Positions 8,171-17,113 of a stretch of DNA of 64,000 nt are shown here, piece after piece. The notes beneath the pieces are model-generated. The model searched no databases. It was not told the DNA's origin and saw nothing but the letters and a program-made list of their open reading frames with translations. This DNA is from Methylophilus sp. DW102 (lineage in GTDB: Bacteria; Pseudomonadota; Gammaproteobacteria; Burkholderiales; Methylophilaceae), in contig NZ_AP029023.1 of the NCBI RefSeq assembly GCF_037076555.1, positions 1,674,001 through 1,738,000 on the forward strand, in the 5' to 3' direction. The position numbers and the translations under genes were made by a program. Position 1 is the stretch's first letter. Each line of letters opens with the position of its first letter.

Positions 8171-9721
8171 TTGTCTTTTGCAGATTTAAATCTCGACCCC
8201 TCCATTTTGCGCGCATTGACCGACGCAGGCTATGAAAACCCAACACCGATTCAGGCACAATCTATTCCTGAAGCATTGCAAGGCCGTGACATCATGGCTT
8301 CTGCACAAACCGGCACCGGCAAGACCGCTGCATTTACCCTGCCCGCTTTAAACTTGCTGGCAACACCACACCCGGTGCGCAGCCGTGGCCCACGTATCCT
8401 GGTACTTACACCAACCCGTGAACTGGCTGCACAAGTGAATGAAGCCGCACGTAAATACGGTAAATTCTTGCGTGCACGCTGCATCAGCATTGTGGGTGGC
8501 ATGCCTTACCCATTGCAAAACAAGCTGCTGTCGCAACCACTGGATATTCTGGTAGCAACGCCAGGCCGTTTTATTGATCACCTTGAGCGTGGCCGCATTG
8601 ACCTGAGCCGCCTGCAGATGCTGGTGCTGGATGAAGCTGACCGCATGCTGGATATGGGCTTTATGCCGGATGTAGAGCGTATTTGCGAAGCCTTGCCTGC
8701 TGAGCGCCAAACTTTACTGTTCTCTGCCACTCTTGACGGGATTATGGATATCGGCAAACGTTTCCTCAATAATCCACTCACTATTCAGGTGGCTGGTCAA
8801 AAAGAAAAACATGCCAACATTGAACAACGTTTGCACTTTGTGGATGACATGAACCACAAGAACAAACTGCTGGAGCACTTGCTGATTGCACCAGATGTCA
8901 ATCAAACCATTATTTTCACAAGCACCAAGCGCCATGCCGATTTGTTGGCTGAAGACTTGTATGCTGCCGGCCATAGCACTGCCGCATTGCACGGCGACAT
9001 GACTCAAGGTGCGCGTAACCGCACGCTGACAAAATTGCGCCACGGCGATGTAAAAGTGCTGGTAGCGACGGATGTTGCAGCGCGCGGCATTGATGTACAA
9101 GGTATTTCACACGTCATTAACTACGACCTGCCTAAATTTGCTGAAGACTATGTACACCGCATTGGCCGTACTGGCCGCGCCAACAATACCGGCGTTGCGA
9201 TTTCGTTTGCTTCAAACGCCGATCGTCATTTGCTGCGCAAAATCGAGCAATATACTGGCCAGAAATTACAGGCTGAAGTGATTGCCGGTTTTGAGCCAAA
9301 ACGTGCGGTACGCATGGATGATAGCGATAGCCGTCGTGGCAAGCGCCCTGGCAAACCACAAGGTAAAGGTGGCTTCCGTCGCGACGAGCGTTCAGCACAG
9401 CCAAAATCATTTGGTGAACGTGTTGCACGTGAAGGCCAGCGCGATGCGCAAAACAATAAGCCACGTGCACCGCGTACCCCAGAAGCTGGACAAAGCAAAG
9501 AAGTCAACGGTAACAGCAAGAGCTACAACAAGGATACCGACTTCCAGTTTGCCCGCGCATTGGCGGACGAGTTTGGCCAGCGCCGCCCACGTCCAACCAA
9601 TAGCCAGGAACGCTTTGGCAACCCTAACGCCAGCCGTAGCAATCAAAAACCACGTCCAGCGGGAAAATCCTTTGGTGACAATGGTGGTGGCGCCGCCAAA
9701 CGTCCTCGTTCATTTGCCTAA
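8171..9721 (+). CDS. rhlE: DEAD-box ATP-dependent RNA helicase RhlE
   Basis: A DEAD-box RNA helicase of 516 residues. The two RecA-like domains occupy about 1-365: Q motif TPIQAQS, Walker A AQTGTGKT (45-52), PTRELA, DEAD at 154-157, SAT at 185-187, and the C-terminal HRIGRTGR. The remaining 140 residues are a low-complexity Arg/Lys/Gly/Asn tail typical of RhlE proteins and likely binds RNA. The start is a TTG at 8171, supported by AAAGGGA ending 6 bp upstream and by the family N-terminus MSFADLNL. A second helicase gene begins 9 bp after the stop, so the two are co-transcribed. The long leader suggests post-transcriptional control. It likely acts in ribosome assembly or cold adaptation. Confidence 0.95.
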   Translation: MSFADLNLDPSILRALTDAGYENPTPIQAQSIPEALQGRDIMASAQTGTGKTAAFTLPALNLLATPHPVRSRGPRILVLTPTRELAAQVNEAARKYGKFLRARCISIVGGMPYPLQNKLLSQPLDILVATPGRFIDHLERGRIDLSRLQMLVLDEADRMLDMGFMPDVERICEALPAERQTLLFSATLDGIMDIGKRFLNNPLTIQVAGQKEKHANIEQRLHFVDDMNHKNKLLEHLLIAPDVNQTIIFTSTKRHADLLAEDLYAAGHSTAALHGDMTQGARNRTLTKLRHGDVKVLVATDVAARGIDVQGISHVINYDLPKFAEDYVHRIGRTGRANNTGVAISFASNADRHLLRKIEQYTGQKLQAEVIAGFEPKRAVRMDDSDSRRGKRPGKPQGKGGFRRDERSAQPKSFGERVAREGQRDAQNNKPRAPRTPEAGQSKEVNGNSKSYNKDTDFQFARALADEFGQRRPRPTNSQERFGNPNASRSNQKPRPAGKSFGDNGGGAAKRPRSFA

Positions 9722-9730
9722 GCCTAGCCT

Positions 9731-11182
9731 ATGACTGAGCAAACCATTGTAGATTTTCGTGCGCTCGGCCTGGCCGAGCCGCTGTTGAAAGCGATTGAGG
9801 AATCCGGGTATACCACGCCGACGCCGATTCAGGCGCAGGCGATTCCTCTTGCCTTGCAGCACATGGATTTGATGGCCGGTGCGCAAACAGGGACGGGCAA
9901 AACGGCGGCGTTTTCGCTGCCAATTTTGCATACCTTGCTGCCATTGGCCAGCACCAGCACCTCGCCAGCCAAGCATCCCATCCGGGCCTTGGTGCTGGCG
10001 CCGACACGTGAGCTGGCGATTCAGGTATACGACAACATCAAAACCTATGCCAAACACACGGCTTTGCGTAGTACTGTGGTGTATGGCGGTGTAGATATCA
10101 AGACGCAAACGCCTATCCTCAAGACAGGCGTTGAAATCCTGGTCGCGACACCCGGCCGCCTGCTGGACCATGTCGAGCAAAAAACCTTGTCGTTAAACCA
10201 GGTACAGTTTCTGGTATTGGACGAAGCCGACCGCATGCTGGATATGGGCTTTATGCCTGACTTGAAGCGCATTCTGGCCTTGTTGCCAAAACAGCGGCAA
10301 AATCTGATGTTCTCGGCGACGTTTTCTGATGAAATCAAAAAACTGGCAGATGCGTTTTTAAATAATCCGACATTGATTGAAGTGGCACGCAGCAACGCCA
10401 CCAACGACAATGTGGAACAAAAAGCGTTTTTGGTGAACACTGACCAGAAACAACGTTTTTTGGTACAACTGCTCAAGCAATACCCCAATCAGCAAGTGAT
10501 TGTTTTTACCAAAACCAAGCTTTCGGCCAGCAAACTGGCCAGAGCACTGGAACGTGATCAGGTGCCTTGTAGCGCGATTCATGGTGACAAGTCACAAAAA
10601 GAACGGATCGAAGCGCTTGATGCGTTTAAGGCGGGCACTATTCACGCCTTGGTTGCAACCGATGTTGCCGCACGCGGTCTGGACATCACGGACTTGCCAT
10701 TGGTGGTTAACTACGAAATCTCTACTGCGCCAGAAGATTACGTGCACCGTATTGGCCGTACAGGCCGTGCAGGCGCTAAAGGCATTGCCATTTCGCTGAT
10801 CGACGAGGATGAAACCAAGTATTTTGACGAGATTGAAAAGCTCATCAAAAAACAGATTCCAAAAGAAAAAGCGAATGTCAGCAGCAGTACGACCCCTACG
10901 CGTTCACGCCCCTCTAAAGCCTCCAGCGGCAAGGATGCCTGGTTTGAGCAGCCTTACCAGCCAGCCGCCGCCACGGCCGCGCCCAAAGCAGTCACGGCAA
11001 AATCTGCAGCAAACGTAAAACGCAAAGTGGTTGCCGCGCTGCTGGGTGGATTTGGCTTTAAAGCGACGCCGCAAAACCGCACGCAAGCCAAGCGCACGAC
11101 AGGCAGGTCTAAGCAGAAATCAGATCTCCCTGCTCAGCAACCTGCTGAAAATGCAGCGGAGACCGCGAATATTGAGTCTTAA
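9731..11182 (+). CDS. Second DEAD-box RNA helicase, RhlE-like
   Basis: A 483-residue DEAD-box helicase paralogous to the gene just upstream. Motifs: TPIQAQA, Walker A AQTGTGKT (51-58), PTRELA, DEAD at 164-167, SAT, and HRIGRTGR in the second RecA domain. The tail from about 385 on is rich in Ala, Lys, Ser and Thr and differs in composition from that of RhlE, so the two proteins probably differ in RNA targets or localisation. The start is ATG 9731, 9 bp after the rhlE stop, giving a two-gene operon that ends at the hairpin 11238-11265. The family call is firm; assigning a specific name such as RhlE2 would be a guess. Confidence 0.93.
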   Translation: MTEQTIVDFRALGLAEPLLKAIEESGYTTPTPIQAQAIPLALQHMDLMAGAQTGTGKTAAFSLPILHTLLPLASTSTSPAKHPIRALVLAPTRELAIQVYDNIKTYAKHTALRSTVVYGGVDIKTQTPILKTGVEILVATPGRLLDHVEQKTLSLNQVQFLVLDEADRMLDMGFMPDLKRILALLPKQRQNLMFSATFSDEIKKLADAFLNNPTLIEVARSNATNDNVEQKAFLVNTDQKQRFLVQLLKQYPNQQVIVFTKTKLSASKLARALERDQVPCSAIHGDKSQKERIEALDAFKAGTIHALVATDVAARGLDITDLPLVVNYEISTAPEDYVHRIGRTGRAGAKGIAISLIDEDETKYFDEIEKLIKKQIPKEKANVSSSTTPTRSRPSKASSGKDAWFEQPYQPAAATAAPKAVTAKSAANVKRKVVAALLGGFGFKATPQNRTQAKRTTGRSKQKSDLPAQQPAENAAETANIES

Positions 11183-11237
11183 GCCTGCAATCCCAGAGAC
11201 GACACTGAAGTCCTGGAACTGGGATCGCGATGATGAC

Positions 11238-11265
11238 AAAGCCCCGAGAGTCGGGGCTTTTTCTT
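11238..11265 (+). terminator. Terminator of the helicase operon
   Basis: A 10-bp stem AAAGCCCCGA/TCGGGGCTTT (11238-11247 with 11251-11260), GAG loop, then a T-rich run. It lies 55 bp after the second helicase gene and could also act weakly for the converging globin gene. Confidence 0.85.
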
Positions 11266-11310
11266 TCTGCGGATGAGAGGTTGAGCTTGCGAATATTAAT
11301 ATTAAGGGGA

Positions 11311-11739
11311 TTAACCCTCGCGATTGCGCATAAAATCCGCCACGCCATACAATTGATTGGCAATATGCTTCATCAGCGACTCGTCAAACTGTAAGGCATG
11401 CATGGCTTTAATCATGCAATACATCCATTGATCGCGCTCGGACTCACCAATGGAAAACGGCAAATGCCGTGCCCGTAATCTGGGATGACCATAGCGTTCG
11501 ATATACAACTGCGGCCCACCCGTCCAGCCAGTTAAAAACATAAACAGCTTTTCGCGTGCCTCGGTGAGATCTGGCTGGTGAATGGCGCGTAACCCCGCCG
11601 CTTTCGGGTCGCTATCCATGATGTCATAAAAGGTTTCCACCAGCTGTCGGATGGTCTCAGTCCCTTTTTCTGTGCCGCCCAGCCAGTCAAACAACGATTG
11701 TTTGGAAGCATTTGGCTCTTGAATTTCAGTCATTGCCAC
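11311..11739 (-). CDS. Group 2 truncated haemoglobin
   Basis: A 142-residue haem protein of the truncated (2-on-2) globin family, group II. Characteristic stretches are FLTGWTGGPQLY and GHPRLRARHLPF, the latter containing the proximal haem-binding His, and the downstream ERDQWMYCM helix. Such proteins bind oxygen or nitric oxide and serve in detoxification or redox buffering in the cytoplasm. It starts 5 bp after the purT stop on the same strand and is likely co-transcribed with it, though no functional link with purine synthesis is evident. Two ATGs (11739 and 11733) are close together and either may be used. Confidence 0.92.
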   Translation of the reverse strand: MAMTEIQEPNASKQSLFDWLGGTEKGTETIRQLVETFYDIMDSDPKAAGLRAIHQPDLTEAREKLFMFLTGWTGGPQLYIERYGHPRLRARHLPFSIGESERDQWMYCMIKAMHALQFDESLMKHIANQLYGVADFMRNREG

Positions 11740-11744
11740 ACCAG

Positions 11745-12941
11745 TTATCCTGCGACTTTAGGCGTGACCAGACCCGCAGCCTCTTTGGCACGCGCACGCG
11801 CGAGGTCAGTATTGTCAGCGGTCGCCAAGGCGACGCCCATGCGACGCCGCACAAAAGACTCCGGCTTGCCAAACAAGCGAATCTCGCTGTTAGGTACTGA
11901 CATGGCCGCTTCCAGACCGTGATAGGCCAGTGTTTTGGTATCTGCACCGCCATAAATGACGGCGCTTGCGCCAGTCTCACGCTGAGTCACATCCACAGGC
12001 AAGCCTAAAATCGCACGCGCATGCAGTTCAAACTCATTCAGGCGCTGCGTGCACATGGTGACCATCCCCGTGTCGTGCGGACGAGGACTAACCTCAGAGA
12101 ACCAAACCTGCTCACCTTTGACAAACAGCTCAACGCCAAACAAGCCCTGACCACCTAAGGCATCGGTCACTTTTTTGGCAATGTCCTGAGCATTTTTCAA
12201 GGCTAGCGCATCCATTGCTTGTGGCTGCCAGCTCTCAACGTAATCGCCCTGCTTTTGCACATGGCCAATCGGCGCGCAAAAATGCGTTTCAATCTCGCCA
12301 GCGGCATTTTTGGCACGCACGGTTAACAAGGTGATTTCATAATCAAAATCAATCTGACCTTCGACAATCACCACCCCTTGATTGACACGCCCCGCACTGG
12401 CGGCATACTCCCAGGCGGCCTTCACTTCTGAGGCTTGTGTAATGCGGGATTGACCTTTACCAGACGAAGACATGGTGGGCTTGATAAAGCATGGATAACC
12501 AATACCACCGTCAATCGCTGCTTGCAATTCAGCTTCAGAACGGGCAAACGCATACGGTGACGTCGGCAGGTTTAATTCTTCCGCGGCCAGCCGGCGTATC
12601 CCTTCACGGTTCATGGTGAGTTGCACGGCACGTACAGTAGGCACCACCGTGACGCCTGTGGCTTCAATCTCGGCCAGCGCCTGCGTATTCAACGCCTCGA
12701 TTTCCGGGACGATATAATGTGGTTTGACCTGACTCACCAAGGCTTTAAGCGCATCCGCGTCAGTCATATCAATCGCATAGGCGTGATGGGCAACTTGGTG
12801 ACCAGGCGCATGCTCATAACGGTCAACCGCAATGACTTCCACCCCCAAACGCTGCAAGGCAATAATCACCTCTTTGCCAAGTTCGCCACTGCCCAACAAC
12901 ATGACTTTGGTCGCATTTGCGCTTAACGGGGTACCAATCAT
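11745..12941 (-). CDS. purT: Formate-dependent phosphoribosylglycinamide formyltransferase PurT
   Basis: An ATP-grasp enzyme of 398 residues that makes formyl-GAR from GAR, formate and ATP in purine synthesis. A formate-using step suits a C1-metabolising organism. The N-terminal nucleotide fold starts [13 protein letters not shown], and the ATP-grasp core includes [16 protein letters not shown] and the metal-binding [16 protein letters not shown] 12941 is chosen because GTGGAG precedes it at good distance; the longer frame to 13025 is unsupported. The globin gene follows after 5 bp. Upstream, the terminator at 13043-13070 separates it from the sigma54 regulator, so it has its own promoter between about 12945 and 13040. 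Confidence 0.95.
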   Translation of the reverse strand: MIGTPLSANATKVMLLGSGELGKEVIIALQRLGVEVIAVDRYEHAPGHQVAHHAYAIDMTDADALKALVSQVKPHYIVPEIEALNTQALAEIEATGVTVVPTVRAVQLTMNREGIRRLAAEELNLPTSPYAFARSEAELQAAIDGGIGYPCFIKPTMSSSGKGQSRITQASEVKAAWEYAASAGRVNQGVVIVEGQIDFDYEITLLTVRAKNAAGEIETHFCAPIGHVQKQGDYVESWQPQAMDALALKNAQDIAKKVTDALGGQGLFGVELFVKGEQVWFSEVSPRPHDTGMVTMCTQRLNEFELHARAILGLPVDVTQRETGASAVIYGGADTKTLAYHGLEAAMSVPNSEIRLFGKPESFVRRRMGVALATADNTDLARARAKEAAGLVTPKVAG

Positions 12942-13042
12942 TTTTAGCTCCACTGTAAAAGCGTAATGATACCATGCGCGATTTATGTGCAAGAGGCCGT
13001 ACGCTTGATTTACATCATGCAACAACCACGCACGGGCATAAC

Positions 13043-13070
13043 AAAACGCCCCGCAGTTGCGAGGCGTTTT
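13043..13070 (-). terminator. Terminator of the sigma54 regulator gene
   Basis: The stem AAAACGCC/GGCGTTTT (13043-13050 with 13063-13070) is extended inward by CGCA/TGCG pairing, with a T run at the minus-strand 3' side. It lies between the regulator gene and purT. Confidence 0.7.
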
Positions 13071-13096
13071 ATTCAGGATGACAGAGATTCAGCGCG

Positions 13097-14512
13097 TTAT
13101 ACAGAGATGCCATGTTTATCCATACGATAGCGCATGGTCATTCTCGTGATGCCCAGCAATCTTGCGGCCTTAGAGACATTATTACGCGACTGCTCCAAGG
13201 CATTTAGCAGCATGGCCTTTTCTGCATCATCCAGCGTCACCTGGCTGTCGCCTTGCAAGACACTCGCCACCTGGTTCATGCCAACCTGAGGCAAGCCCAA
13301 GTCAAGCTCGGAAATCATAGACTGTGTGCACATCAAAACCGCACGGCTGATTTGATGACGCAACTCACGGACATTGCCCGGCCAGTGATAGGTTTGCATT
13401 GCCATTAATGCCGCGGCGCTAAACTCATGATGCGGCAAGGCGTAGCGCTTCTCAGTCAGTTGCCGGAAATAATTGGCCAGCAACAAGACATCTGCCCCAC
13501 GATCACGCAAGGGAGGCATTTTCATGGTGATCACGTTCAGTCGGTAATATAGATCCGAACGGAAGCGCCCCTCATTCGACATCTGGTATAAATCACGATT
13601 GGTGGCGGCGATAATACGCGCGTTCACTGGACGCTCCTTGGTAGAGCCCAAGCGACGCACCATTCTGCGCTCAAGTACATTGAGTAATTTTGCCTGTAAA
13701 CCCAACGGCAACTCGCCGATTTCATCGAGGAACAAGGTACCATCTTCTGCAGATTCGATCAGGCCTGGCCGCGAGGAAACTGCATTGGTAAATGCGCCTT
13801 TCTCATGCCCAAACAGCTCACTCTCAATCAGCTCAGCCGGTAAAGAGGCACAATCCACATGCACAAAAGGTTTGTCATGATTGGCACAACTGCCATGCAA
13901 AAAACGTGCAACAACGTCTTTGCCCGTGCCGGTTTCTCCTGTAATCAACACCGTGGGTTGCACGGCATCACTGAGTGCACTTAACTGGGCAATACGCGTG
14001 ATCTGTTGGCGCACACTTTGCATAGGCGTACTTTCGCCTATCAGTTGAACGGAGTCATTAGCAACGGCATTGCGCTGGCGCGAGTAATCCAGGCTGGTTT
14101 GCAGTTCTGTCGTCTTCTCGTTTTTCTGAATAATGAGCAATAACTCTTCAAGATCAATGGGTTTTTTTAAATAATCAATGGCCCCCAGCTTGATGGCATT
14201 GACCGCATCACTCACGTCACCAAACGCAGTCATGACAATCGTATTGATATTTCTGGCAATAAACTCTGATAACAGGTCTAGACCATTGCCATCGGGCAGG
14301 CGCATATCCAACAGCGCCATATCCGGTTCAAACTGCTTGATTAGCAGTCTTGCATCGCTTAAAGATTCTGCGTGCTCGCACTCAAATCCTGCTTTTTGCA
14401 AACGCTTAACCACCGCGCGCGCAAAAAGCGCCTCATCCTCTACCAGCAAGATTTTTTTCTTGAGAGGCATTAAGCTGGATTTATCCACTGATGATGAAAG
14501 TTGTGAAAGCAC
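13097..14512 (-). CDS. NtrC-family sigma54-dependent response regulator
   Basis: A 471-residue transcription activator. The receiver domain has D69 (LLDMRLPDG) and K116. The AAA+ domain has Walker A GETGTGKD (192-199), the sigma54-contact loop at 239-244 and a Walker B ending FLDEIGE. A Fis-type helix-turn-helix closes the protein (VSKAARLLGITRMTMRYRM). The loop reads GAFTNA instead of the usual GAFTGA; the key Thr is kept. The start is GTG 14512, with an AGGAGG four bases upstream. No histidine kinase gene is adjacent, so it is an orphan. It lies 17 bp downstream of the TonB receptor gene on the same strand and may be co-transcribed with it. The activated genes are unknown. Confidence 0.93.
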   Translation of the reverse strand: MLSQLSSSVDKSSLMPLKKKILLVEDEALFARAVVKRLQKAGFECEHAESLSDARLLIKQFEPDMALLDMRLPDGNGLDLLSEFIARNINTIVMTAFGDVSDAVNAIKLGAIDYLKKPIDLEELLLIIQKNEKTTELQTSLDYSRQRNAVANDSVQLIGESTPMQSVRQQITRIAQLSALSDAVQPTVLITGETGTGKDVVARFLHGSCANHDKPFVHVDCASLPAELIESELFGHEKGAFTNAVSSRPGLIESAEDGTLFLDEIGELPLGLQAKLLNVLERRMVRRLGSTKERPVNARIIAATNRDLYQMSNEGRFRSDLYYRLNVITMKMPPLRDRGADVLLLANYFRQLTEKRYALPHHEFSAAALMAMQTYHWPGNVRELRHQISRAVLMCTQSMISELDLGLPQVGMNQVASVLQGDSQVTLDDAEKAMLLNALEQSRNNVSKAARLLGITRMTMRYRMDKHGISV

Positions 14513-14529
14513 GCATCCTCCTGTTTTAA

Positions 14530-16893
14530 TTAGTCTTTATCATAAGAAGCGACTGATTTTTTGACGCCAAAATCGTAACGCGCACCGATCCAGCCTGCTC
14601 TTGGCGCACCAGGGGCATAAAACGTATCGTTGGTTTCATTGCCACTAAACTGGCCGGTAGTCGGGTCAATCGGATTCTGACCCAGCATGCCCAAGCTGTA
14701 ATACTCGCGGTCAAACACATTATTCACACGGGCGAAGATGTTCCAGCCATTGTCAAAGCGGTAGTTTGTGAACAGATTGACTACCGTATAACCGCGGACT
14801 TTTGCGCCAGAGCTTGTATCCTTGTTGTTTTCGTTGCCACGGGAGTACTGGCTGGAGAAAGCCACAATATTGCTGCCCACATTCCAGGCAGAAGTCACGT
14901 CATAGCCCAAGCCCAGTTTAAGCTGATGTTTTGGTATACCTGCCAGGTAATCTCCCTTGTTCACCTGAATAAAGCTGTTGCCTGAAACAGGATCTACAGT
15001 AGCGCTGGTATTCACCTGATTCGCAATCTGGAAAGAAGACTCGTAGGTAGCCTGCACAAAGCTATAGCCCAGATTCCATGAAAACGCATCCATACGCCCT
15101 GCAAGACTCGCATCAAGCCCCTGACGCTTGGTTTTACTGATATTAGAGAAAAAGCCAGCACCGTTATTGAGGGCGGTCGCAGAGGTCAGAAACTGAATGT
15201 CATTGGTGTTGATCGTATGATAGGCACCCAGACTCCAGGTGATTGTGGGTGTCAGGAAGCCACGCAGCCCGGCATCATAGGTTTTGCTAACCACTTGCTT
15301 GAGTGGTGGGTCTCCTGCCATGGCGTTAGGCAATTTACAAGGATTGTTTTCATCCGCACACCCTAACTCGATTGAGGTAGGCGCACGGCTGCTTTCACTA
15401 TAAGAGGCATACGCCGTCAATTGATTGCTGGGCGTAAAATTAATCCCCAAAGACGGATTCAGCCGATTGAAGGAATGCGTGCCGGTGAGCGAGCCGGAAC
15501 CACTGGGGGTGATCTTGTCATCATTATCAATTTTAGTGGTGTTGTAACGCGCAGAGGCCGTCACGTGCCAATAAGGATTCAAAGACAAGGTATCCGTCGC
15601 AAAGACGCTCCAGGTGCGGTTCACACCGCTCAAATTCACTTGGTCAGTCAAGGCATTAAGTTCGCCAGTGCCATCCACGCCACGGTAGCTGTTTAACAAG
15701 CCAAACTCGGTATTCTGCGAGAACTTGGTCTTACCGCGGTTGTAGCCCAAGCCGCTGATAAACTGATTTTTCAGGCCCAGTAAATCTTGAGAAAAGGTTA
15801 ACTGTGAGGTAAAGCCGTAACTTTTCTGCGTTAATCTGCTGCGGTTAATCGCGCCAGAGCAGTTCTCATCAGCATCATTGCCAGCCAAGCAATCTGAATT
15901 ATTGTCACCTAACCCGCCAGCAGCCAATTCAAAACCATCATTTAAGTCACCATTGAAGGTTTTGGTACGCACATCACGATAATAAACATTCCCACTTAAC
16001 TGAATATCGTCAGCAAAGTAATGGCTCAAATTAAGGTTTACAAAAGCCATGTTGTTCTTGGTCTGGTCAGGCACGGTAAAATTGCTTTTGTAGCCCAAAG
16101 AATCCAGCAAACTGCCTGCTTGCAAGCCATTGCCACGCATTTTGTTATCTGCGAGCGACAAGCTGACATTGACAGAGGTTTTTTCATTCTGCCAACCGGC
16201 CTTGGTAAACAACTGCTTGACGCGGGAGGCTGAAAAACTGCGCCAGCCATCCTCTTCAAAACTGTTGCCAGAGATAAAGAAATCTTTAGAACCGTCTTCG
16301 GACACGCCACCATATTCTGCATTCAACACATGACGGCCCCAGGAACCAGTGTAGGCCTCAACAGCGCCGCCCTGGTTGGTACGGCCACTCTTGGTCTGCA
16401 CTGAAATCGCCCCGCCTAAAGTGTTCAAACCAAACAATGGGTTAGAGCCTGGAATCAAAGTCATCTGATTAATGGCGTTCATCGGAATCAGGTCCCAGTT
16501 CACCACGTCACCAAAGGCTTCGTTCACACGTACGCCATCGACATACACGGACAATCCTTGTGGCGTGCCAAGCAAAGGGGAAGCGGTAAAACCGTGATAG
16601 TTCACATCGGGCTGGAATGGGTTGTTCTGTGTTTCATTCACATTCACCCCAAGCATATTCTGGTTCATGTAGTCGCCTAATGTCAGGCTCTTTTGCTTGA
16701 CCAGCTCTTTTTGTTTCACTTGCTGCACGCCGGCAGGAATGTGCTCAAGAGGCACACCAACCCCATTCAGCGGCGTGGTGCTGATGACCTCGACTTTATC
16801 CAATTGCACCTCTTCAGCTTGCACAGCAACCGCATGCGCCGCATAAGCAGAGAGAATGGCCATCAACAATGGTTTGACTGCTTGTTTATTCAT
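14530..16893 (-). CDS. TonB-dependent outer-membrane receptor
   Basis: A 787-residue outer-membrane transporter powered by TonB. An N-terminal signal peptide ends near AVAVQAEE. A plug domain follows (about 30-165; SVYVDGVRVNEAFGDVVNW, GLNTLGGAISVQTKSG), then a long beta-barrel ending in GARYDFGVKKSVASYDKD; the last residues are not the classical terminal Phe, as a short tail extends past the last strand. It belongs to a receptor group with uncharacterised ligand; metal chelates or cofactors are typical. The start ATG 16893 has AAGGA upstream. The upstream region 16894-17112 contains three evenly spaced palindromes, probably control sites. The orphan sigma54 regulator is directly downstream. 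Confidence 0.93.
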   Translation of the reverse strand: MNKQAVKPLLMAILSAYAAHAVAVQAEEVQLDKVEVISTTPLNGVGVPLEHIPAGVQQVKQKELVKQKSLTLGDYMNQNMLGVNVNETQNNPFQPDVNYHGFTASPLLGTPQGLSVYVDGVRVNEAFGDVVNWDLIPMNAINQMTLIPGSNPLFGLNTLGGAISVQTKSGRTNQGGAVEAYTGSWGRHVLNAEYGGVSEDGSKDFFISGNSFEEDGWRSFSASRVKQLFTKAGWQNEKTSVNVSLSLADNKMRGNGLQAGSLLDSLGYKSNFTVPDQTKNNMAFVNLNLSHYFADDIQLSGNVYYRDVRTKTFNGDLNDGFELAAGGLGDNNSDCLAGNDADENCSGAINRSRLTQKSYGFTSQLTFSQDLLGLKNQFISGLGYNRGKTKFSQNTEFGLLNSYRGVDGTGELNALTDQVNLSGVNRTWSVFATDTLSLNPYWHVTASARYNTTKIDNDDKITPSGSGSLTGTHSFNRLNPSLGINFTPSNQLTAYASYSESSRAPTSIELGCADENNPCKLPNAMAGDPPLKQVVSKTYDAGLRGFLTPTITWSLGAYHTINTNDIQFLTSATALNNGAGFFSNISKTKRQGLDASLAGRMDAFSWNLGYSFVQATYESSFQIANQVNTSATVDPVSGNSFIQVNKGDYLAGIPKHQLKLGLGYDVTSAWNVGSNIVAFSSQYSRGNENNKDTSSGAKVRGYTVVNLFTNYRFDNGWNIFARVNNVFDREYYSLGMLGQNPIDPTTGQFSGNETNDTFYAPGAPRAGWIGARYDFGVKKSVASYDKD

Positions 16894-17026
16894 AACGAAT
16901 GATCCTTTTCCCGAGAATACTTAAATGAATGTCTTTTGGCTGCAAAAAACACTCAAGGTATTGAGCAAAAATCATTCCACTGGGAGGCTAAAAAAAATAT
17001 CTTTTTTTAATCAATGAGATAAAAAT

Positions 17027-17113
17027 AAATCTGGTTTATTACAACCAGATTTTATCTTAAAATTGGTTTATTACAACCAATTTAACAACCACCATTGGAT
17101 ATATACAACCAAT
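17027..17113. repeat. Three tandem palindromes at 32-bp period upstream of the TonB receptor
   Basis: Three inverted repeats share a 10-base centre: AAATCTGG/CCAGATTT (17027-17034, 17045-17052), AAATTGG/CCAATTT (17060-17066, 17077-17083) and ATTGG/CCAAT (17094-17098, 17109-17113). The centre is TTTATTACAA in the first two and ATATATACAA in the third. Their midpoints are exactly 32 bp apart. Stem bases differ but stay complementary. The third touches the tilS stop codon. They are probably repressor or activator sites for the receptor gene, or tandem RNA hairpins in its leader. Confidence 0.75.
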
